Assembly (NCBI RefSeq): GCF_032854445.1 | Contig: NC_088303.1 | Location: forward strand, 13,833,501-13,897,500 | Source of the DNA: Liolophura sinensis | Lineage: Eukaryota > Mollusca > Polyplacophora > Chitonida > Chitonidae | Reading direction: 5' to 3' | DNA length: 64,000 nucleotides | Shown here: piece by piece, positions 12,620 to 41,037 of the stretch | How positions within the stretch are numbered: the first letter of the stretch is position 1 | Layout of the letters: each line of letters begins with the position of its first letter | The notes under the pieces: generated by a model | Told to the model about the DNA's origin: nothing | What the model saw: the letters and a program-made list of their open reading frames with translations, nothing else | Database searches by the model: none | Program-made: the position numbers and the translations under genes

Positions 12620-13525
12620 TTTATGTCTTAAGTGTATCAATCTCATTGGTCAAGTACTAATGTGTTGAAGTGTACCACGGGATCTCATTGGTCAAGGGGC
12701 TAATGGTCTGAGGTATAGTAGGGACCTATCACCGGTTCTCATTGTTCAAGGGTTATTGGTCTAGATTTATCACCGAATCTCGCTTGTCAAGGCCTAATGA
12801 TTTCAGGTGTATCCCGGAATCTCATTGTTCAAGTACTAATGTGTTGAAGTGTACCACTAGATCTCATTGGTCAAAGACGAATTGTTTCATGTCTTTCACT
12901 TAATATCATTGGTCAAGGGCTAATGGTTTGAAGTGTACCGCCTGATCAATGGCTAATTGTTTGATGTGTGACACCGCATCTCATTGGTCAAGAGCTAATG
13001 GTCTGAAGTGTATTACCGAACCTCATTTGTGAAAAGGTAATGGTCTGAAGGGTATCACTGGGCGTCATTGGTCAGGAGCTAATGAATGTTGAATCACGGG
13101 ATCTCATTGGTCAAGGAGGAATGGTTTGAAGTTTCGCTCGATCTCATTTGTCAACGACTAATGGTTTGAAGTGTACCTCCGGATCAATGATTCATTGTTT
13201 GATTGATTTATTTATTTATTTGATTGGTGTTTTACGCCATACTCAAGAATATTTCACTTATACAACGGCGGCCAGCATTATGGTGGGCGGAAACCGGGCA
13301 CAGCCCGGGGGAAACCCCCGACCATCCGCAGGTTGCTGGCAGACCTTCCCACGTACGGCCGGAGAATTAATTGTTCGATGTGTGCCACCGGATCTCACTG
13401 GTCAAGGGCTAATGATCTGAAGTGTGTCACTGCTTATCATTGCTCATGGGCTAATGGTGTGAAGTATATCACCGAATCTCATTGGTCAAGTGCTGATAGC
13501 CTGAAGCGTATTACCAGTCTAGCGA
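12620..13525. repeat. Degenerate tandem array with a CCAAT core, split by a SINE
   Basis: Many copies of a roughly 45-55 bp unit share TCTCATTGGTCAAG, then CTAATGGTCTGAAGTGTA-like sequence. ATTGGT is an inverted CCAAT box, so the array places many CCAAT sites in register. A SINE fragment interrupts it at 13196-13368. Confidence 0.75.
13196..13368 (-). mobile_element. SINE fragment, minus orientation, inside the CCAAT array
   Basis: TTTATTTATTTATTTGATTG is followed by the core GGTGTTTTACGCC, CTCAAGAATATTTCACTT and GCCAGCATTATGGTGGG, then ACGTACGGCCGGAG. The tRNA-like head is missing, so the copy is 5'-truncated. Array sequence resumes on both sides. Confidence 0.85.
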
Positions 13526-15080
13526 GGGTCAAGACCGCTGCATCTACAGACAGCAGTTCTAAAATGTACTGGCTATTTGAAGAGATGAAGCTACATGCAC
13601 CTCTTTTATGATCTGAACCCAGTCCTGACGTGTAAAAGTGATTGGAATTGTTGAACAACAGTAAATGTAACAATCCATTACATGCCAATAATGTTTAGGC
13701 TCGAATGTTTTTAATATCATTCTTGAAGCAAAAGCTTAGAATAATATCCTTTATTGGTTGTTAAAGTTTTGTTCCATTGTACAGAAACCCGTTGACTCTA
13801 GACATTATTACAGTAAAGGACTTCTATATTGATCCACAGGCAAAAATTCAAAAAGTTTGCAAGCCTTTGCAGACAACATCAATGCTTGCCTATCCTTGCG
13901 AAAACAAATAATATTTCAGAATGTTAAGGTTATTGAAAACGTACCTGTATTTTAAGTTGTTATCTTTAACGAAGGCCTGTAGTAACCTTTCACGAAGGTG
14001 TATTTAGCTGTTGTAAACTGCCTAGAACACTGGGTAGTTAAACGTATATATCATCTACAGGCCAAAGAAAATAACTCCCAACCGAGCGATGCGTATTTGA
14101 ACAGGCTTGCGTTGCCGAGCATACGATCTGCAGTTGTACTGGTCCACGACCTGTGACAAGCCTTTTGACCCAGGCCTTTGTGTGACAAACCTACCTTAGC
14201 TTACCTGCCGTGAGACTTACTTGTGAAGTACCTTAACCTGCAGACTACCTCTTACCAGGGTCTTATTAATCGCTAACCTCTCAACGAACACTAGCCGCGC
14301 TCGGACATTAAAACCACAATCCGTGTTTATGACGCCTTTAAGTGCTATAAACCTGTAGCTGCATGTCTTGACACTGGCTAAAAGATGTAACGTCCACGCC
14401 GTGTTAAGGATTTTGCTTTCAATCACAATACCAGGTGTGTACCAGTAAATCAGGAGTTCGAGGTCCCTGGATATTTAAACGTTTAGCCTAGAGTTATGTC
14501 TGATAAGTGAGGTGCATATGCTGTTAATGAAAAATATAAATCGGCGTACATGTTGCTAAAATGAGTACGGAATTTTGTATTTTTAGTCATTCGTTTGTGA
14601 CCCTTGCAATAAGGTTCTTGATTGTAATCTTGAGTTAATCTTGTTATTGTTTATTTTTCTGAGAGTTGAAGAATAAGACACCTATCTTGGTGTTGACATT
14701 ATGAAATACATGTTTTGATATTTAATAACCACTGTAAACTTTTTATAAATGACTTGCAAATCTGTAATGAAATGAGTTTTTATTAAATCACTAATGGAAT
14801 TAAATGTGCAACACGTATTATTTGATTTTAATAATATTTGCCTTGGTGAATTCAAACAGGACATCACTAACAGCGAAATAATGTCACTTTTACAAAATTA
14901 CAATTCTCCGCCCAAGCAAAGTCACATAACATCTCCTGGAACAAATTGCATTATATCAAGGAACTATACCTATACAAGTCAATGTTGAAACTGTAGCACA
15001 TACAGCTTTGTTACAAGTATATAGTGCCTTATCTTGCAATGCTTTACCCGGACTATGCACACAGTCCCATAATACATATG
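13526..15080. other. No recognisable gene
   Basis: Unique-looking AT-rich sequence with short open frames only. Confidence 0.45.
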
Positions 15081-15086
15081 ATACAT

Positions 15087-15630
15087 GCCTAACATCTGGT
15101 AACGCTGTTTAGTGTAGTCAGGTGATATCTGTCTAACATCTGGTAACGCTCTTTAATGTGGTCACGTAATATATGCCTAACATCTGGTAACGCTGTTTAG
15201 TGTAGTCACGTGATATCTGTCTAACATCGGGTAACGCTCTTTAATGTGGTCACGTAATATATGCCTAACATCTGGTAACGCTGTTTAGTGTAGTCAGGTG
15301 ATATCTGTCTAACATCGGGTAACGCTCTTTAATGTGGTCACGTAATACATGCCTAACATCTGGTAGCGCTGTTTAGTATAGTCAGGTGATATCTGTCTAA
15401 CATCGGGTAACGCTGTTTAATGTGGTCACGTAATACATGCCTAACATCTGGTAACGCTGTTTAGTATAGTCAGGTGATATCTGTCTAACATCGGGTAACG
15501 CTCTTTAATGTGGTCACGTAATATATGCCTAACATCTGGTAACGCTGTTTACTGTAGTTACGTGATATCTGTCTAACATCGGGTAACGCTGTTTAGTATA
15601 GTCACGTAATATCTGCTCAACATCTGGCAA
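15087..15630. repeat. 44-bp tandem array with 88-bp two-unit order
   Basis: About twelve 44-bp monomers share CTAACATC(T/G)GGTAACGCT. Two types alternate: one with GTTTAGTGTAGTCAGGTGAT, one with CTTTAATGTGGTCACGTAAT. Some monomers carry CACGTG, an E-box palindrome. The array decays at its right end. Confidence 0.85.
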
Positions 15631-17144
15631 CGCGGTATCGCATACACATTTATTCACCTAACATCTATTCAACACCTGGCACCTGTGTAATTGCATGTAG
15701 GCCTACTACCTGTTTCACACCTTGTTACGCGCTATACTACATGTACACTTGCGTAGTATCTGTTTCACATCTTGCAAAGCTGCATCAACACACAGGAGAT
15801 TTCATACTATAAAAAGGTGCACTTTACCGTCACAGGCATGTCGGCTGCATTAGTACTTTGTCAAAGTTATCACATTACCATCAGCAATATGAGAAACATA
15901 ACAGTATTGTGGCATTATCCAGTAACAGCCGTGTACTTAGCGCATGCTGACTTACCTCGTAACTACAAGATGTAGTAGCATCGGCGGTCACGACAGTCAC
16001 ATAGGTTAGCCTCCCTTAACCTGCTAAAATAAAATACGAGACAACTTACGGGTCAAACCACTAGTGAGTCAGCTAGTGGGGGTGTACTAGCAAAGAATTG
16101 ATTAGCAAACAGGTTTTCTTCATCTATATTTTTACGCCATGTTTTCTGAGTGTTTATCAGTTGTCATGGGTTACGTGGGCGCGATGACATCAGTTGGTTC
16201 AGAGTAGAGAGGCTATAGTCGACACGAGGGGTAGTTATGAATTATGGATCGGTTTTAAGCTTCGCCCGCCTGTGTGTTCACTTATTGATCAGCGATAGCA
16301 GGCCGACATGGTTGGGCGGCCGTTAAGTTCTCTGGTCAGTGGAACAGATCGTACATAGTAACAGTTCAAAGTTCGATACTGTGTAAACATGTCTCAATTG
16401 TCACGAATGTAGTGACGTTAAATATGATTGGTCAAGCGCTTCTCACCCGACCCCTTCGATCGGTTAGTGACGCAGGGAACAATAACGTCCATTGATGTGA
16501 TTCTCTTAAATCATTCTGCCGTGGAAGAATTCTTTGTGTGAAGTATTAATAATGATTAAATATGAACAAACTCTGTTGTAACTTCATAAGATAACTGTCT
16601 ATTCTAATTTTAAAAAATGTTTTCAAAAGTAAAGAGAACCAAGAGGGCGTTAGTGAAATATCGTGACAAGTCGATGCGCGATCGGAGACATTGTGTCGCG
16701 GTTAGAGGAAAATGACAAAACTACATGACGATGAGGTTTGCGGTTGTGGTGTGTCGCGTCGCGTCTAGTGAAAATCGACCTTTGAGTACTACAAGTCGTC
16801 TTTAAATCGCGTGGGATAAGGGCTCACTTTTGGCTGGTTTTGTGTCACATATTTTCACTTTATTTTTGACTGAACGTCGTGTTAAACGCCATTTCTGTCA
16901 TATCACAAATGCCTGAAGCCATCTTTCGAAACTTTGTACCTACCGTCAATGTTTGCTTAATTTAAAATCTCTGCAATATTGTCGACAGATGAATCTGTGC
17001 AAATGTGTCAAATGACAACATTTCTTCTGTAAAGTAAATAAACTGACCATATTTTTTCAAGTGAATATAGTGACAGTTTGTAGCTAACTCTGTCGTCACT
17101 AATTAGTGTTACTAGGTTTATCAACATATTTCAAAACAATAATG
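15631..17144. other. No recognisable gene; CpG-bearing stretch at 16.2-16.8 kb
   Basis: Degenerate echoes of the 44-bp array continue to about 15.78 kb. The segment 16200-16800 has more CpG than its surroundings (GTCGACACGAGG, GGCGGCCG, GTGTCGCGTCGCGTC), which could mark a promoter. No coding exon can be supported. Confidence 0.4.
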
Positions 17145-17356
17145 TTAAATTTTACAGAAAGTCTGTTGTCTAAGTGATGCTAGAATGTATTTTATTGTTA
17201 TAAGACAATAGTGTGTCACTCAACATAATATTCTGTTAGTCTAATAGAGTACTTATGCTGAATTTACATATGTGTGTTATATTTAACAAAATAATCTGCT
17301 GCAGAAACAGAATACATTCTAGCATCACTGACATAACAGACTTTCTGTTATATTAA
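17145..17356. mobile_element. MITE with imperfect terminal inverted repeats and TTAA flanks
   Basis: Left arm ACAGAAAGTCTGTT...AGTGATGCTAGAATGTA and right arm TACATTCTAGCATCACTG...AACAGACTTTCTGT are inverted copies of about 40 bp. TTAA stands at 17145-17148 and 17353-17356. TTAA duplications are typical of piggyBac-type elements; there is no transposase, so this is non-autonomous. Confidence 0.8.
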
Positions 17357-17735
17357 ACGGATTAATTTTGTGATTGAACATAAATTACATAAATTATCAT
17401 TTTATGGTTGGCAAAATTTTGGACTCCCGCTATAGCTCAGGGGCCACTTTCACACAACTTTATAAATCAAATTTTTTCGTAAAGGACGTCGTTTTATGGC
17501 GCTATAACACAGGCAACAGCGTTTACGGAAAAAGTTTCCAGAAATATGACTTCGTCTCTTCGGCAGTCCCAACCACTAGCCCTTTACCAGTGACATCGAC
17601 CAGGTTCGTTTCCAGCTCCCACAGCATGGGTAATCTGCGCTGCAGGAGTTGGTTTATCATATGACTGGCCAGGTGTGCTGTTTTATCCAGAGATTTTACC
17701 GCTTTTTCTCCCATGAAAATAACGTACCCGACTCT

Positions 17736-17865
17736 ATTTATTTATTTATTTGAATGGGTTTTTACGCTGTACCCACGAATATTACACTTACACGACGGCG
17801 GCTTACACGAAATCCGGACAGAGCTAAGAGTAAAACCACGAACATCTGTGAAATGCTGGCAAATC
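17736..17865 (-). mobile_element. SINE fragment, minus orientation, diverged
   Basis: TTTATTTATTTATTTGAATGG precedes TTTTTACGCTGTACCC, ACGAATATTACACTTACACG and a body that decays into unrelated sequence. Confidence 0.65.
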
Positions 17866-18925
17866 TTCCCAATGGCTAATGTTTCGTTTGATCATTAATC
17901 GATTTTTTATTATTGTTTAACACAATACTTGAAACTTTTTCACTCAGGCAAGAAACTCAAGACTCAAAGTTTTGAACCCTCACCTCTTGCGTCTTACAGC
18001 GGATCAATATTTGACCCGCATAAACTTCAGGGTTACGGTCTTGATGGTATCGGTTGTCAAAAATGGGTATATTTGTGTAACGTTCTAATCAACATCGTTA
18101 CAGTAATTTTCAGGTTGTGTATGTCGTTAATTAGTTAATAGTTCCAATACCTGTCTGCATACGATGTATGGCGTTCATTTAGGATAAAGGGCATGAGCTA
18201 CACACACACAAACACACACACAAACATTATTATTGTTGGCCAAACTCACGCATTTTTATTTTATATTATGGCGATCAGTTTTATGGGTGAAGGAAATCAG
18301 AGTGCGGAGAGTAAAGCAGATATCTTTGCGCAAGTTACTAGCAAGCTTTCTCACGTGTAAAATACAGGCTGACTCTCCGTTTTGCGCATATTTCATTTTT
18401 CCAAGCATCACTATATACACTTTAGTCCCGTTGAAACAGACGTGTTACTCTGATACTATTTTGATAAAATAAATTGTCAGTTACATCATTAAGACTATTA
18501 ATTATTTTAATGTATATAGTGTTTATGCCTGTTTTCTGGTTACAGTTGACATGTAACCAGGCATATGTCATCAACCAGGTACAGTGTATAAGTCACGCTG
18601 CACAGGCGTACTCGAGTTGTCAATCGACGCCCTCACCTACTATCACAAACTAAATTTATGAGCTGCGGACAGATTATAGTGTACTACATGGGCAATAATA
18701 GAGTACCACGCCTGGTTACTTAAATACTGGCTCCTTATGTGTATTGAGTGTTGTGATACAAGTACAAATGCTCCAGGTGGTATTTGACCTGATCTTGTAT
18801 TCGCCGACTCACTTCCAAAATGCCTTCGTTGTATGGTGCATGGTCTGGCAGGACCATACTGGTGCGCTCCAGAAATATTAAACCAGTCACAACTGTTTCT
18901 CCATACTCAAAGGGATAAGCTTTAC

Positions 18926-19165
18926 TTATTTGATTGGTGTTTTATGCCACACTCAAGAATATTTCACTTAGAATATTTCGCTATGGTGGCCTATAGTGGT
19001 TAGAGCGTCCACTTCGAAGTCGGGAGATCCAGATCAAATCCGGGTCGGTCAAATCAGCCTTTAAAAGTGGCCTCAATGCTGCCTCGCTTTGGCCCTCAGC
19101 ACTGAGAAGTTCGATTTGGAAGCAGGACTAGTTGGCTAGGTGCCAACACAGTGTATATATACATA
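18926..19165 (+). mobile_element. SINE core scrap followed by a second tRNA-headed SINE
   Basis: TTATTTGATTGGTGTTTTA...CAAGAATATTTCACTT (18926-18968) is a minus-orientation scrap of the common SINE. From about 18985 a plus-orientation tRNA-like head begins (GTGGCCTATAGTGGTTAGAG, B-box-like AGATCAAATCC), then a body with CAGCACTGAGAAGTTCGA. The second belongs to another SINE family. Confidence 0.6.
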
Positions 19166-20837
19166 TATATATATACACACACACCTAATGACTTCTCGTC
19201 GTACGGTGTGAAAAGAGCCCGGGGAAACCCGCTACCAGATATAAGAAGCATTCACAGTTCTGTCCATTGGGGATGGCTTTTAGGTTGAAAACTTTCGAAA
19301 CTCAGTTGCATACTTCGGATATATATGCTGGGAAAGTTCAACTCACAATATCAATACCGTGGCCAAACTATGGAGGTAGAATAAATAATCACACATGCTA
19401 TCTAGTGTCATTAGTACGTCGTATGGGGCCTGTCTGTTTTCACTCGCATGGCAGTATACCTACAACAGGAGGAATGTTTAAGCAGAGCTAATCCCTTTCT
19501 TACAATGGATGTGAAGTCAAAAAGTGAACAGGCTCCAGGCGGACACCAGAGTATCACTATGTACGATCCCAGTCTTCCCAAAGTATCATCGAGTACCAGT
19601 CGCACATTTTCGGCAACCGATTTATATATGCGTTGCCATTTTACCGGCGTCGCCATTTATAGTCATGTATACATCTATAGTTCATAGCCTCAGGCATGGT
19701 TTCGTTAATATCGCAATTAACCGCTTCCTCAACGGACGCGACACCCGGCCCTGTACCATGCCAGCAGTCTACAGAGACCGCCTTGACCACGCCCTGTTGT
19801 TCCATGGCGTGTCAGCTAATCATGGAATTAAGTCAGCCAAATTCATCAGCCAATGCAGTTGTCCTAAGTCAAACTATAGCATCAGTAGATTTAGTTCATA
19901 TTTTATGTACACTTAGGCAATTATTTTGGGGTTAAGTACAAAACTGAAGGCTTGGTTTACAGTTAAAGATGATATTGAGTCTTAAAACAGTTTAGAGCCA
20001 TTCGGCCCTGGTCGCTGGTCCCTACATATGCTGACGTCAAAACACCACAAACATCTATCGACCCGGTATCATGCAACATATGGACACAAACACCATCGTT
20101 TTAAGAGTACTGACCGAACAGTGTGGAAGTACTAAGATTAGCCCACTGGTTAGTGCGCTAGCTCAGCAGAATGCCCCAAAAGTCTCTCAACAATGCGATC
20201 ATTATCAGTTGAAGTCCAGCTGACTGAATAAAATAAATAAAACGTTAGGGTTGTCCCCGATTCAGATTTGAACCAGGAGATGTCGCTTTCCTTAAGGACG
20301 CTAGTCAACTCTTGACTAACCTGGTCATGATTCACTTTCTCGTGAAACATATGCACCAGACAGGTGCAGGAAGAAATAGTGAATTTGGCAATGAGACTAC
20401 TACTATTCGTGTTACGATTCAAGCAATATACCAGTGGAACAAAAATCTGAAGTCCGGCAATGAAAACAAAACATACATACATGTACAGCTATAAAAAACA
20501 TTTATATAGAAATAACAGGTGATGAGTTTTGATACGTAAGAGTGTACAGTAACAGCTCTATTTGTCTCTACATGTACATAAACATATTCTCTAATAATAC
20601 ACTAAATATCTTAACAATATAAAAAACAAACAAGCAAGCAAACAGTATAATAGTTCGTAACACAAGAACTAACCATACAGGCTCCAGATAGTGTTACATG
20701 TAGTTCAACTGAGGTTTATTTTCAACAATTTCTGATATTTCCTGATCTTCAACATGAAATATCCCACTGGAAAAGATGAAGATTGTTTTATGTTTGAGCA
20801 AAAGTTTGAGGTTTCAATAGCATAGGCTTGATAGTTC
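19166..20837. other. No confident gene; short open frames at 19.5-19.9 kb
   Basis: A (TA)n/(CA)n tract lies at 19150-19185. Overlapping open frames of 79-130 codons occupy 19448-19935, but they show no recognisable domain and no convincing splice context. Confidence 0.35.
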
Positions 20838-20942
20838 TTAACACCCAATGATTCCTGGGGTCATCCCAATTTTCTTCCAACCATAATGCTGGCTGCTGTC
20901 ATATAAGTCAAGCATCAATCAGATAAATACATACATATAACA
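20838..20942 (+). mobile_element. SINE 3' fragment, plus orientation
   Basis: GATTCCTGGGGTCATCCC-like sequence leads into CCATAATGCTGGCTGCTG and CAATCAGATAAATACATAC, the 3' part and tail of the common SINE. Confidence 0.6.
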
Positions 20943-23919
20943 TAAAAACCGATTATTTTATAGTCTAGCTGTATTTGACAGGTGGCATTTTCAAAGTATA
21001 ATATCCATTCACCGACGGATGAAGTACAGCAATTTATTAATCTCATTTTCTCAGTTTGCATTTCCTTTTTAATTCAAGTTAACCGAAAGAGTGATGAGTA
21101 AATACTGCTCATACTGAAAAATTCACTGGAGACCTGTGACTGATCATTAAAACATTACTCCACGTTCCTTGTTACAACCTGAAGTGCGGGTAACTGTTGT
21201 GACTTGTACTATGTTGTATATTTACCTTTGCCCAAATCTCTACAGTGAAGATATTCAGTGTAGCAGAATACTGTAATGCACCTAAAGCTCAGCATTTTTC
21301 CAGTGACACATTTCGCTTGAGTCTGATTGATTCATCCCCCAAAGTACGGCTACGTACACCGTTTTTTTTGTGAAGTATGGTTAATTTCTTATTTGAAAAA
21401 ACTTAAAGTGTTGGCATCAAATGTATCATTTTAAGGCCTTTATGTGGTTCTGGGAGTGCTTTTTGTATCTACAGACAAGATATTCAGTGAATCAAAATAT
21501 ACATATTTGTATGTTGACATCAGATACCAAGTTAGTATCTGGAAGAATTGAAAAGATTTAATGCCTACATTTAAGTTAACATGCATGAACGCTTTCAAAG
21601 GCAACTTCCTTTTTTACACATACTATGTTGCATATTTATATCCCATTATGATAAAGAAGTATGTCTGAATTAAAAAAGAATAGCTTCTCAAGGATTCACA
21701 ACACATGGTAAAGACTGACACAACGTACTACTAAATACCTGCTACATTTTAATATATATAGTTGGATATATACACATCTGAGTACATATACCACATTCAC
21801 TGCTACTAAAGCTCTGCCAAGTGTTAACAGATACTGTGAACATTTGTATGCCAAGGAATGCTGCTGGGCTGCTCAAACATATGAAGTAAACGCAAAGTGA
21901 AGCACATACATTTATATAATTAATGATCAGAGTACATCCAGTTTACTTCAGTTGGTAAAATGGTAAAAAATATCTCATCTACCTGAAGACATCCACTTGA
22001 TGTGGATGTATAATGCTAATTATGTAAATGAATCACATTTATGTTGAACACATATAAAAGTCTGCTCAGCAGTTCCAGTATTAAAAGTATAATTAATATT
22101 CATAGCTCTTTCAGATGAGCATAAAACTTGGAGCAAAACAAATATAAGAAAAGATAAAAAAAATAGTATCAAGATTGGACCATAGCATTGTTTTGTTTCA
22201 TACCCGAAAATGTTAAAAAAAAATCTTCGTTTACTAATTACTGTCCTAATACTGAGCACTGGGGCTTGGGAGCTTAAGTATAATCATACTCAACGTCTAC
22301 TGGCTGATTAATATCCCAATACCTGACATAGGGGCTTGAGAGCCAGGCAATATTTACCATAAACCTCTCTTGGCGGATTGATGTTGCATGCAACATTGTA
22401 CCATTTAACTACTAGCAAATATAAAATGGCACATGCTTACCATAGAAACTTTCACCACACAGGCATTAAAATACAGTACAGAGTAGAGTCTGACTGTTCA
22501 TACAGAGCAAACCTTTCTTAATAATGGAATATATTGCTGCAAAATGTATTGTTCATATTGGTGCAAGTTTAATGACGGTTGACATAATTTTACGAAAACA
22601 CACGTGCATCAAAACAAAAAAAAAAAACAAAACAAAACAAACTTTTAAACATAAAATTACTTGATCCAAGGACTGAATCACAGGAGGCCTGTACTCCAGA
22701 CACTTTTAAAAGGAAATTAAAATATTAAAAAGGTCTATTATAACAAATTCCTAAGATGTGATTTTTATTAGCAATGTAGGCTAGCTGATAATCAGTAGGC
22801 CTAAATGTAAGCTGAACAGCCAATAGATAAACCAACTGACCTGATCAAGAATGGTGTAATATAAGGCGTTCAGGATTTTGCGGAAACACCGATGTCACCA
22901 GCTTATGAAGACAAATCACGTAACAATAACGGCTAATAATGTCACACAATGGGCTTGGCTAGGCTGTCGACACCGATGTTTACCTGTAATCTTAAGCACC
23001 CATAAGCTCCCATGAGACTTGACCATACATGTACATGTATACGGTATACTACTGTGTTGTTTCTGAACGCACAGATGAACATCGTACTGTGTAATCTCAA
23101 TGTTTTCACCTAGTCATTTAACAGAACACCTATACCCAATATCCCTGGGTAATACAAGTCCATTCCTGAAACGTATTAACATATTCATCCACATGATTCA
23201 GATAGATATTAAATGCTCTGGGTAGAACTTTGTCCTTCAATCAAAATTATAATAAACATTACAAGCAAGAGTCTGCCTCATCCTAAGATGTAAAATGTAC
23301 AACTAAAGTTTCTCATTAGATGTCATCCACCACGGCACATCTGCAAGCTACAATAATCTTGGTGTCTTACAAAACTAAACACAAAAGTGCAATGTCCAAA
23401 AGACGCTGCAAACATACACTACATGCAACGTGGCATAATCAAATCATATTGTTGTTTACCTAAAAAGTGGCCTAAAGACATTACAGCTTGATATACTCCA
23501 GCAAGATCTGCTACCTTCTCCTCCCACTACCTTGTAATCTCCATTTCATGATACAGTAAACCTGTAAGTATTACATATGATATTATACACTTTTAAAAGG
23601 GACACGAGGACACATTTTAAATGGTTTCACGTTATTTCCATCCATTTTATAACCCATTCAGGGCCACTTTCAAAGAAGAAATTGCAACTGCTGTGTTTCG
23701 CCTGGTATTCATGATTTTTCAGGAGTCACATTTTGGTATATTCTGATTGATTCCTCTACCTTACAGTAACACTTTAAAATTTTTTTGAAGTCTGATAAAG
23801 TGTTTTCATCAGAAAAACATCAAAAGTATCATTTTCAGGCCTTAATGTGCTCCTAAAAGTGTATTTTTACATACCGATCTTTAGGTGAAATAAAGCCAAT
23901 ACATAAGAAAGCACTTGCC
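20943..23919. other. AT-rich sequence downstream of the copine gene
   Basis: No recognisable gene. A poly(A)-like run with (CAAAA) repeats lies at 22608-22640. The right part lies downstream of the copine stop codon on the minus strand and may contain its 3' UTR, but I cannot place a poly(A) site. Confidence 0.4.
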
Positions 23920-24190
23920 AGTGAGGCTAACAGTGCATGAAGTGTTCTTGTGTAGCAATTGCCAGTGAGGCTAACAGTGCATGAAGTGCTCTTGTGTAGC
24001 AATTGCCAGTGAGGCTAACAGTGCATGAAGTGTTCTTGTGTAGCAATTGCCAGCGAGGCTTTTTCTCCTTTATCTAGGAGTGAGAAGTCACAAGTACATT
24101 GTAGCCAGAGCTGATATCAGTGCATGAAGTGTTCTTGTGTAGCAATTGCCAGCGAGGCTTTTTCTCCTTTATCTAGGAGTGAGAAGTCAC
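23920..24190. repeat. About 60-bp tandem repeat, then a longer related pair
   Basis: TGCCAGTGAGGCTAACAG, GTGCATGAAGTG and TTCTTGTGTAGCAAT recur three times at a spacing near 60 bp. Two longer copies follow, sharing TTTTTCTCCTTTATCTAGGA and GTACATTGTAGCCAGAGC. It borders the 88-bp array next to the copine terminal exon. Confidence 0.8.
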
Positions 24191-25162
24191 AAGTACATTG
24201 TAGCCAGAGCTGATACCAGGTGGTTTTGTGAGGGCAGATAGACAGGCCCCTCACTCAGCTGTATCCAGATGAGAGATGTCACAGGTAGGCTGTGCTGATA
24301 TTGGGTGGTTCTGAGTGGACTGAGAGGAGAGATCCCACATTCTCCTGCATCCAGGTGTAAGAAGTTACAGGTAGGAAGTGCTGATATCAGATGGTTTTGT
24401 GATGGTTGGTAGACAGACCCCTCATTCACCTGTATCCAGATGTGAGATGTCACAGGTAGGCTGTGTGGTGATTTCAGGCGGTCCTGAGTGGGTCGGGAAG
24501 ACAGACCCCTCATTCACCTGTATCCAGATGTGAGATGTCACAGGTAGGCTGTGTGGTGATTTCAGGCGGTCCTGAGTGGGTCGGGAAGACAGACCCCTCA
24601 TTCACCTGTATCCAGATGTGAGATGTCACAGGTAGGCTGTGTGGTGATTTCAGGTGGTCCTGAGTGAGTTGGGAAGACAGACCCCTCACTCTCCTGCACC
24701 CAGGTGTAAGAAGTTACAGGTAGGAAGTGCTGATAGCAGATGGTTTTGTGACGGTTGGTAGACAGACCCCTCATTCTCCTGTATCCAGATGTGAGATGTC
24801 ACAGGTAGGCTATGTGGTGATTTCAGGCGGTCCTGAGTGGGTCGGGAAGACAGACCCCTCATTCTCCTGTATTCAGGCATGAGAGGTCACAGGTAGGCTG
24901 TGCTGATATTAGGTGGTTCTGAGTGGACTGAGAGGAGAGATCCCTCATTCTCCTGCACCTAGGTGTAAGAAGTTACAGGTAGGAAGTGCTGATATCAGAT
25001 GGTTTTGTGAGGGTTGGTAGACAGATCCCTCATTCTCCTGTATCCAGATGTGAGATGTCACTGGTAGGGTGATTTCAGGCGGTCGTGAGTGGGTCGGGAA
25101 GACAGACCCCTCATTCTCCTGTATTCAGGCATGAGAGGTCACGGGTAGGCTTTGTGCTGATA

Positions 25163-41023
<15,861 letters not shown>

Positions 41024-41037
41024 CCTGATCTTTAAGT

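Noticed and set aside
15087-15630. CRISPR-like regular array
   Set aside because: The units are contiguous without unique spacers, and the genome is eukaryotic; it is a tandem repeat.
24187-24880. Minus-strand frames resembling the copine C-terminus
   Set aside because: They are units of the exon-derived 88-bp array downstream of the real stop codon, not separate genes.
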